Below, piece by piece: positions 8,661 to 15,000 of a stretch of 15,000 nt of DNA (the first letter of the stretch is position 1; each line of letters begins with the position of its first letter). The DNA comes from JBECKQ01 sp040235375 (GTDB lineage Bacteria; Planctomycetota; Phycisphaerae; UBA1845). Both the position numbers and the translations under genes were made by a program. The stretch is from the NCBI GenBank assembly GCA_040235375.1, contig JBECKQ010000006.1, forward strand, positions 1 through 15,000, in the 5' to 3' direction. Under the pieces are notes generated by a model. It was not told where the DNA came from, made no database searches, and saw only the letters and a program-made list of their open reading frames with translations.

Positions 8661-8953
8661 CCGCAATCGTGCCCGCCAAGAGCGGTCCAATCCGCAAGAA
8701 ACCGGCGCGCGGCGCCGAAGGTCTCTGACACTCGGTTCTTCCGCGAACCTGCAAGCTGCTGTTCCTGGTGTCGGCCCGACACCGCCCCACAGAGCCTTCT
8801 GCCTGCTTCCCTGGAAACCGGGCCGTGATTAGATCCCACACCTCGTGTCCGGTGCCGAATCGCTGGCGGTTTTCGCCAATGCCTGCCAGCCCAATGGAAC
8901 CGGTTTACCAGAGCGAGTAGTGAGGCGGGCGCGTGCTTACGGTCAGTTCAATC
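8661..8953 (-). ncRNA. Long structured 5' leader of coaE (or small RNA)
   Basis: No open frame with coding character is visible between the promoter and coaE. The stretch holds four clean hairpins: TGGCG/CGCCA (8864-8878), GGTGTC/GACACC (8767-8783), GGTTC/GAACC (8734-8749) and CGGCGC/GCGCCG (8703-8717). The 7-mer CCGGTTT and its complement AAACCGG occur, in plus-strand terms, at 8900-8906, 8815-8821, 8699-8705 and 8645-8651. Alternative long-range pairings are therefore possible, one of which would enclose the coaE start. I compared it with 6S RNA, SRP RNA, RNase P, tmRNA and the cobalamin riboswitch from memory and could not match it. Whether it acts as a leader or as a separate RNA is open. 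Confidence 0.35.
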
Positions 8954-8959
8954 GTTCGA

Positions 8960-8988
8960 ATTGTAGCGTGATGCAAACGACTTGTCAC
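8960..8988 (-). promoter_or_regulatory. Candidate promoter of coaE-rho with overlapping dyad
   Basis: On the minus strand GTGACA (8988-8983) and TACAAT (8965-8960) are separated by exactly 17 bases, both 5/6 to consensus. An inverted repeat GCGTGA-N13-TCACGC (8966-8971 and 8985-8990) fills the spacer and part of the -35 box, the usual place for a repressor site. Transcription would start near 8953. Confidence 0.55.
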
Positions 8989-8990
8989 GC

Positions 8991-9233
8991 CTCTGAATCG
9001 TCTTTTTTCGTGGGCCGGAGGGGGGCACCCGCATGCCGCAGAGGACCGGGGAACTCGATAGGGGTGGGGCGTAGGGCCCATACGGCAAGGCTCTCAGCCA
9101 AGCCTCGCCCCCGCGGTATCGACCGTCCCTCCCGACCCCGCAGGGACGCTCGCATCCGGCAGGTTGACCGATAGTACCCCTTGGACGCGGCCGACCGGCG
9201 TAGCTAAGCTGCCCCGTTTCGGAGAGGCCCCGC
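8991..9233. other. Non-coding region upstream of the DUF368 gene with hairpins
   Basis: No gene is seen here. GGC-AA-GGCT-ctc-AGCC-AA-GCC (9083-9105) forms a hairpin inside a wider stem GGGGCG/CGCCCC (9066-9071 with 9106-9111). GTCCCT (9125-9130) pairs with AGGGAC (9142-9147). A run of six T at 9003-9008 is not preceded by a plus-strand gene, so a terminator role is unlikely. TTGGAC (9181-9186) with TAAGCT (9205-9210) is a poor promoter candidate for the downstream gene. Confidence 0.4.
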
Positions 9234-10316
9234 ATGAGACAGGCACAGATGCAGGACGAACCGGGCGCGGAACTCACGCCGCCCACCGCGGCAGGCAGCC
9301 GTTCGGCCGCGATTCTCGCCGCGCCGGCACGGGTGATCACCACGGTGGTCGGCGGGCTGCTGATGGGCATCGCCATGCTCATACCGGGCGTGTCCGGCGG
9401 CACGATGATCCTGGCGGTCGGATTGTACGAGGATTTCATCGACGCGGTCGCCGACGTGACGGCACTGCGCCTCAGCGTTCGACGGATCGGTTTCCTCGCG
9501 CTGCTGGGCGGGACGGCGGCGATCTCAATCGTACTGCTGGCGCCGGCGATCCTGTACCTGCTGCTGTGGTATTCGGCCATGATGTTCGCGTTGTTCATCG
9601 GCCTAACGCTCGGGGGGGCGCCACTGCTGATGCGGATGATCGGCCGCCTGCGCTGGTCGGTGGTGGTCTCCATCATCGCCGGATTCGGGGTCATGGTTGC
9701 CGTGGCTGCGGTTCGCCAAGGTGCACAGATGCCGCGGAACACGGCGATGGATGTTGCCTCCGGCGTCGTTGGGGCGACGACCATGGTGCTTCCCGGCATC
9801 AGCGGGTCGTATATGCTGCTGGTGCTCGATCAATACGACCGCGTTGTCGGCGCGGTTGCCGACTTGCGGCACGGTAATTGGGCCGCAATGCGAATCATCA
9901 TTCCGGTCGGAATCGGCGCAGTGATCGGGGTCGTCGGGCTGTCGAATCTCCTGAAGATTCTGTTGCATCGATATGAGGCGGTGACGCTCGGATTCCTCCT
10001 CGGCCTGCTGCTGGGCTCGGTGCTCGGGCTGTGGCCTTTCGGGCGTACGCCCACAGAGAAGATCCTTGCGGCGCGGACGACAACCGAACTGCACCACTTC
10101 GCGGCGGACAAAGGGATTGCAGGAGCGGATGGGCTGGAGGGCGACGCGCTGGTCAACTACATCCGGGATCACTGGGCGACGCGCACGGCGAAAATGTACA
10201 CGCCGAGACGAATCGCCGGGGCGATCGTCATGATGGGCGTCGGACTGGCGGCGACGGCGGTGCTCGGCAGACTCGGTGCGTCGCGCGAGAAGATTGACAG
10301 CGAAGCCGCCGCGTGA
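9234..10316 (+). CDS. DUF368 family polyprenyl-phosphate transporter
   Basis: A polytopic membrane protein of 360 aa. The DUF368 hallmarks are present as two related loops, PGVSGGTM (51-58) and PGISGSYM (187-194), each in a hydrophobic hairpin, which suggests an inverted internal duplication. Between and after them are about eight further hydrophobic segments. DUF368 proteins (named PopT in recent work) flip undecaprenyl phosphate back across the cytoplasmic membrane for reuse in cell-envelope synthesis; the role here is inferred from the family. ATG 9234 has GGAG 9 bases upstream (9221-9224), which fixes the start. A polar insert of about 50 residues (271-320) before the last helix is notable. 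The gene is divergent from coaE-rho and convergent with the glycogen synthase gene. The C-terminal tail is short and charged. Confidence 0.92.
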   Translation: MRQAQMQDEPGAELTPPTAAGSRSAAILAAPARVITTVVGGLLMGIAMLIPGVSGGTMILAVGLYEDFIDAVADVTALRLSVRRIGFLALLGGTAAISIVLLAPAILYLLLWYSAMMFALFIGLTLGGAPLLMRMIGRLRWSVVVSIIAGFGVMVAVAAVRQGAQMPRNTAMDVASGVVGATTMVLPGISGSYMLLVLDQYDRVVGAVADLRHGNWAAMRIIIPVGIGAVIGVVGLSNLLKILLHRYEAVTLGFLLGLLLGSVLGLWPFGRTPTEKILAARTTTELHHFAADKGIAGADGLEGDALVNYIRDHWATRTAKMYTPRRIAGAIVMMGVGLAATAVLGRLGASREKIDSEAAA

Positions 10317-10343
10317 CTTGGCGAGGACCGTACGCGCGCTCAA

Positions 10344-10392
10344 GTGGCACGGGCATTTTGCCCGTGATTCACGGGCTGGAAGCGCGTGCCAC
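10344..10392. terminator. Nested GTGGCAC hairpin repeat between convergent genes
   Basis: An inner perfect hairpin CACGGGC-ATTTT-GCCCGTG spans 10348-10366. A second CACGGGC copy (10370-10376) can compete for the same partner. Outer arms GTGGCAC (10344-10350) and GTGCCAC (10386-10392) are exact complements and close the whole 49-base unit. It sits between the convergent DUF368 and glycogen synthase genes and could end both transcripts. There is no T-run. From general familiarity, similar GTGGCACGGGC hairpins are frequent in planctomycete intergenic regions; this needs a genome count to confirm. Confidence 0.6.
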
Positions 10393-10399
10393 GCATTAA

Positions 10400-12283
10400 C
10401 TACGTCTTGTCCGCGGTGACGGGGGCCGTACCGTAGGCGCGGCGCAGAGCGAGGGCCCGCGCCTCTTCGTACGCGGGATCCAGACGATTCCAATCGAGGC
10501 ATTCCGATAGGCGCTCGACACGGTTGCGCATGTTGATGCGATCGCGACGGTTCAACCGGCTGAAACGGACGAGGATGTCGTTGAGCTGCTCGATCGTGGC
10601 GCCGGGATCGACGTGCCGCCTGCGCAGCACGAATATGCCATTGTCCTCGTGGTCGGGGAAATTCGCGGAAATAAACGAGCCGAAACCAGACAGGTCGGTG
10701 CACACCGACGGGATGCCCATCACGGCGCACTCCGCGGGCGTGTATCCCCAGGGCTCGTAGTACGACGGGAAAACGCCCAGATGGCAGCCGCGCACGAACT
10801 CCGGGTAATCCATGGCGAAAAGCGGATTCGTACGGCTGATGAACTCCGGATGAAAGATGACCTTCACCCGGTCGTGCTCATTGTTGAACAGTTGGCGGTG
10901 CCGCAGGTGGGCGAGGATCGGGTCGTTCTGATCGTCCATCATGTGGTGCGTGACGATGGGTGGCAGCTCCGTGCGCCTGCGGGAGTGGATGAGCCGCTTG
11001 AGCAGGACGGCCTCCTCCTGGTCGATGAGGTTGACCGGATCGGGCATGTGGCCGGTCGCAGCCATGGCGAACAGCCGGCGCTCGATGTTGTCGCCGATCC
11101 GTTCGCAACTGGATTTCAGCTCGGCGAGCATGGAGTGGTTCTGAAGAACCTTCACGTTCATCGTGTGCGTTGCGGCGGCGGTGACGATAAAGGCCACGAC
11201 CGTGACATCGGAGTCGGCCTGGAGCAGGTGGTTGTTCAGCCGGGAGAGGGCCTCGACGAAAACGTCGATGCCCTTGTTGTGGTACTCGTAGCGCCCGGCG
11301 GTGAACAGGTAGATCGTCTTCTCGAGGTCGAACGAGTACGAGCCGAAGAAGTGCCCCTGAACAAACTCGTGAATGCGCTCCTTCGACTCGCGGTGCAGGT
11401 TCTGGAACTCGTGGATGGCGGCGAATTTGTCGACGCGCAGACCGTTCGGCAGGATCTTGTCCGGGCGGCGCTTGAGCAGGTGATCCGCCTCGGTGGCGGT
11501 GATGTCGGAGACCGTGGTGAAGACGTGGCAGCCGGCGGTGGCGGCGCGTTCGAGGCAGTAGCGATGGTAAATCTGCCGTTCGCCGGCCTCGACGTCGGCA
11601 TTAATCCAGGGCAGGCGTTCGTAGAAGTCGCGAGAGGTTGAGCAGATGTAACGGCCAAGCAGAGTCGCGTGGGTCGTGAAGATCGTGGCGATCGGCAGGT
11701 CGCGGCGGCGGATGAGCGGGATGGCGACGGCGGCCATCCACTCGTGAAACTGGGCGATCACCGGCCGGTCGGTGTGGTTCAGCCGGCAAAGGTGCTCGAA
11801 GAAACGCGTCAGCAGAAAGCCGAACATCACGCAATCATTCATGGTGGTGTCGGCGTCGGGATAGTTGATGCCGCATTCGCTCCAGAGGGCGTAGCGGAAT
11901 TCGTTGAGCTTGTCGAAGCGGTCGTAGAAGTCGATGAGCACGACGCGGGGGTGTCCGGTCACGAGCCAGCGGCCGTAGTGGAGCTTGTACCCTTCGTCGC
12001 GCATGGCATCGAACGCGGGACCGAGAATCGGCCCGACTTCGAGCTCTTCGAATTCCATCGCGGCTTTGTCATGCGAGTACGGGCCGACCAGGCAGTAGCG
12101 GTCGCCCCAGATCTCCGTGGTGGTGGCGGCCTTGGAGCGCAGCACGGTGTAGATGCCCCCGACCTGGTTGCAGGCCTCCCAGGATACTTCGAACAGCAAC
12201 GGAGCCGGCCGGCCGGGCAGCGTCGGTCCACTGTCTATGGGGAGCTCCAGCGTTCGATCAGTCTTTTTGCGTGGTGCGTGCAT
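10400..12283 (-). CDS. Glycogen synthase of the GT3 (eukaryote-like) family
   Basis: Transfers glucose from a UDP- or other NDP-glucose donor to the non-reducing end of glycogen. The whole protein follows the yeast/animal GT3 enzyme and not bacterial GlgA (GT5). NQVGGIYTVLRSKA (39-52) is the donor-side glycine loop. AQFHEWMA (177-184), FTTHATLLGRY (202-212), TVSDITATEADHLLKR (257-272), FTAGRYEYHNKG (327-338) and FPSYYEPWGYTPAE (505-518), with the catalytic Glu pair E510/E518, follow in order. Near the end, NRRDRINMRNRVERLS (578-593) keeps the six arginines that bind glucose-6-phosphate in the yeast enzyme. The phosphorylated N- and C-terminal tails of the eukaryotic enzymes are missing; the protein ends 36 residues after the arginine helix. 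At 627 aa it is a compact version. ATG 12283 has GGCGGAGA 8 bases upstream. The gene is convergent with DUF368. Confidence 0.97.
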   Translation of the reverse strand: MHAPRKKTDRTLELPIDSGPTLPGRPAPLLFEVSWEACNQVGGIYTVLRSKAATTTEIWGDRYCLVGPYSHDKAAMEFEELEVGPILGPAFDAMRDEGYKLHYGRWLVTGHPRVVLIDFYDRFDKLNEFRYALWSECGINYPDADTTMNDCVMFGFLLTRFFEHLCRLNHTDRPVIAQFHEWMAAVAIPLIRRRDLPIATIFTTHATLLGRYICSTSRDFYERLPWINADVEAGERQIYHRYCLERAATAGCHVFTTVSDITATEADHLLKRRPDKILPNGLRVDKFAAIHEFQNLHRESKERIHEFVQGHFFGSYSFDLEKTIYLFTAGRYEYHNKGIDVFVEALSRLNNHLLQADSDVTVVAFIVTAAATHTMNVKVLQNHSMLAELKSSCERIGDNIERRLFAMAATGHMPDPVNLIDQEEAVLLKRLIHSRRRTELPPIVTHHMMDDQNDPILAHLRHRQLFNNEHDRVKVIFHPEFISRTNPLFAMDYPEFVRGCHLGVFPSYYEPWGYTPAECAVMGIPSVCTDLSGFGSFISANFPDHEDNGIFVLRRRHVDPGATIEQLNDILVRFSRLNRRDRINMRNRVERLSECLDWNRLDPAYEEARALALRRAYGTAPVTADKT

Positions 12284-12374
12284 CCGTTCAGTCTCCGCCT
12301 GACGTTACGAATTGACGCCGACTGCGCGCCTCGTGCCGCAAACCGTTGCACTTGCGCCGGCTGTCGTGTGCTCC

Positions 12375-12386
12375 CCAGGCGCCTGG
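12375..12386. promoter_or_regulatory. Perfect 12-base palindrome CCAGGCGCCTGG
   Basis: The palindrome lies 14-25 bases downstream of the -10 box of the candidate glycogen synthase promoter, i.e. just inside the transcript. Position and symmetry fit an operator for a dimeric regulator. No known regulator is assigned. Confidence 0.35.
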
Positions 12387-12399
12387 TATTTTCCGGCTC

Positions 12400-12428
12400 A
12401 TGATAACCACACGTAAACCCGCTGTCCC
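12400..12428 (-). promoter_or_regulatory. Candidate promoter of the glycogen synthase gene
   Basis: On the minus strand GGGACA (12428-12423, 4/6) and TATCAT (12405-12400, 5/6) are 17 bases apart. The leader would be about 110 bases long. This is the best pair I found in the gap, but it is not strong. Confidence 0.35.
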
Positions 12429-12655
12429 GTCGGGGCGCCTGAAGTAACCGAACATTACCGATAAACTTGGCAAGGCCGGCAAACTGGCTGGTTACTGCGG
12501 CGCGAAACGGCCGGAATGCAGCTGCTCACTACGGCATCGTAGTATGCCGGCCCCCGGTAATCATGGCGTAGATGATTCGGGATTGCGCCGACTGCCTGCC
12601 GGCGCGCCACGACTCTCATTTGACGGCGACACGCTCTCGACCGAACGACGCCGGC

Positions 12656-14068
<1,413 letters not shown>

Positions 14069-14077
14069 GACAGCGTC

Positions 14078-14108
14078 ATTGTAGAACCGCGGTGGGGCAG
14101 ATTCCCAA
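14078..14108 (-). promoter_or_regulatory. Candidate promoter giving a leaderless AAA+ ATPase mRNA
   Basis: TACAAT (14083-14078) is a 5/6 -10 box. TTGGGA (14108-14103, 4/6) is 19 bases upstream, which is long. Transcription would begin within a few bases of the ATG at 14068. The -10 box is identical to those at 5475-5480 and 8960-8965. Confidence 0.35.
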
Positions 14109-14233
14109 CTGCCGACATAAGCGTACACGAGACAGGAAGTTGCCCTTCGTGCCAAGCGAGGCCATCATGCGGCGGGCGGGTTGCGGTGCGGCCGCGAAAC
14201 CGGGAATCGAGCGTTTGCTGAGGGACACGGGCG

Positions 14234-15000
14234 ATGATCGATCTGCGCGAGAAAAGAGCGTTGGTGTGCGGCGGTTCACGCGGCATGGGGCGTGCGTGCG
14301 CCCAGTGTCTCGCCGGACTGGGGGCGGAAGTGACGCTGGTGGCCCGCAATGAACCGACGCTACAGGAGGCACTGGCGAGTCTGCCGGCCGAGGCCGGCCA
14401 GTCGCACGCATACCTTTGCCAGGATTTCAGCGATGCCGAGGGGCTCCGGCGAGAGGTGGCCCGGCACGTCGTCAGGACGGGGGCGTTTCACATTCTGCTG
14501 AACAACACCGGCGGGCCGTCGGCCGGAGCGATCGTGGACGCCCGGCCGGAAGCGTTCCTCGACGCGTTCAACAACCACGTGATCTGCAATCAGCTCCTGG
14601 CCCAGGCGCTGCTTCCCGGCATGAAGGAGGCCGGATACGGCAGGATCATCAACATCATCTCGACGTCGGTGAAGACACCGATTCCCGGGCTCGGCGTTTC
14701 GAACACGATTCGCGGCGCCGTGGCAAGCTGGGCCAAAACGCTTGCGGGCGAGGTCGCGCGGTTCGGCATCACCGTCAACAACATCCTGCCGGGCTTCATC
14801 GAGACGGAGCGCCTGCACGAAGTGATCGCTGCATTTGCGAAACAGCAGGGACGGTCCGTCGATGATTTGAACGAGGCATTCATCGCCCAGGTGCCGGCCG
14901 GACGGTTCGGCGACCCGCGAGAAGTGGCCCAGGTGGTGGCATTCCTCGCGTCGCCGGCCGCCAGCTACGTAACCGGCATCAACGTGCCCGTAGACGGCGG
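14234..15000 (+). CDS. SDR family protein, 3-oxoacyl-ACP reductase-like, altered active site; 3' end outside window
   Basis: The frame runs from ATG 14234 off the right edge, with at least 255 residues. An in-frame TGA at 14219-14221 makes 14234 the first possible ATG, and GAGG lies 10 bases upstream. It is a Rossmann-fold short-chain dehydrogenase/reductase. GGSRGMG (13-19) replaces TGxxxGxG, and NNTGG (90-94) replaces NNAG. Ser143 stands in the place of the catalytic Ser. The YxxxK motif is absent: lining up SNTIRGAVASWAKTLA with the usual YSxxKAGxxxxTKSLA puts Ser156 at Tyr and Arg160 at Lys. LPGFIETERL (185-194) follows the usual PGxxxT, and PAGRFGDPREVAQVVAFLAS and YVTGINVPVDGG end the visible part. 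As I recall, an atypical FabG-like subgroup shares these changes, so this is probably not a pseudogene. Substrate and reaction are unknown. It is divergent from the AAA+ ATPase gene. Confidence 0.93.
   Translation, partial: MIDLREKRALVCGGSRGMGRACAQCLAGLGAEVTLVARNEPTLQEALASLPAEAGQSHAYLCQDFSDAEGLRREVARHVVRTGAFHILLNNTGGPSAGAIVDARPEAFLDAFNNHVICNQLLAQALLPGMKEAGYGRIINIISTSVKTPIPGLGVSNTIRGAVASWAKTLAGEVARFGITVNNILPGFIETERLHEVIAAFAKQQGRSVDDLNEAFIAQVPAGRFGDPREVAQVVAFLASPAASYVTGINVPVDG

Larger units (their letters stand above)
12284..12655. other. Intergenic region between the AAA+ ATPase and glycogen synthase genes
   Basis: No gene is seen in these 372 bases. They hold the candidate glycogen synthase promoter (12400-12428) and the 12-base palindrome at 12375-12386. 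A hairpin ACTACG/CGTAGT (12528-12543) competes with GGCAT/ATGCC (12533-12548). An imperfect stem ATCAT/ATGAT flanked by CCCG/CGGG lies around 12553-12580. The last two lie downstream of the ATPase stop on the minus strand and may mark its transcript end, but no T-run follows. Confidence 0.5.

Noticed and set aside
8700..8910. 6S RNA, SRP RNA or RNase P RNA
   Set aside because: The length would fit 6S RNA and a 7-bp closing stem exists, but the conserved core sequences of these RNAs are not visible. Left as an unassigned structured region.
8949..8966. GTTCGAAT as a tRNA T-loop
   Set aside because: No 5-bp GC-rich T-stem, acceptor stem or anticodon arm can be drawn around it.
8966..9008. Hairpin GCGTGA/TCACGC followed by a T-run, as an intrinsic terminator on the plus strand
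   Set aside because: The T-run begins 13 bases after the stem, and no plus-strand gene lies upstream to be terminated. The dyad fits better as part of the minus-strand promoter.
8948..10730. Large minus-strand frames opposite the DUF368 gene (8948-9799 and 9603-10730)
   Set aside because: The plus strand has both DUF368 motifs, a good ribosome site and membrane segments. The minus frames are Pro/Arg/His-rich without motifs, and the second runs into the glycogen synthase gene in another frame.
14092..14352. 86-codon plus-strand frame overlapping the SDR start
   Set aside because: It lies in a different frame from the SDR gene, is Arg/Gly-rich and has no motif.

Overview
The window is a high-GC bacterial chromosome segment with densely packed genes on both strands. 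Lineage is inferred from gene content only. The eukaryote-type (GT3) glycogen synthase, the Rho with a long basic N-terminal extension, the Mg-chelatase-like AAA+ ATPase and the GTGGCAC hairpin repeats between convergent genes together suggest a planctomycete-like bacterium (perhaps Phycisphaerae). There is no rRNA or other marker to confirm this. No tRNA, rRNA, CRISPR array, insertion sequence or prophage gene was seen.

Left part (1-2075, + strand): the 3' part of a UvrC/Cho-like GIY-YIG protein that keeps the four-cysteine Fe-S pattern but ends before any RNase H-like nuclease domain, followed by a self-inhibited Fic AMP-transferase with a C-terminal winged helix. The short AT-rich gap between them carries a candidate promoter and repeated ACTAG / AGTAAAG motifs. 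Then comes a minus-strand operon (5429 to 2088): a membrane-anchored exported protein, an ABC ATPase and a 12-helix ABC permease, tightly coupled (ATGA overlap, then a roughly 17-base overlap). Diverging from it is a small membrane-anchored protein of unknown function (5582-6301).

Middle (6302-10316): rho and coaE lie on the minus strand behind a well-formed promoter at 8960-8988. That promoter would give an unusually long leader of about 290 nt, rich in hairpins and repeated complementary 7-mers. The DUF368 polyprenyl-phosphate transporter diverges from it on the plus strand. The 540 bases between coaE and DUF368 are the largest non-coding stretch here and the part least explained by known genes.

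Right part (10317-15000): a GT3 glycogen synthase and a MoxR/Mg-chelatase-type ATPase, both minus strand, then a divergent SDR-family gene that runs off the right edge. The ATPase lacks its usual VWA partner nearby. The SDR lacks the catalytic Tyr and Lys.

Most of the window is housekeeping or widely conserved. I did not find a convincing new multi-gene defence or biosynthetic system. The best leads are the structured coaE leader, the exported-protein/ABC operon, the catalytically altered SDR and UvrC-like proteins, and the dispersed GTGGCAC hairpins.
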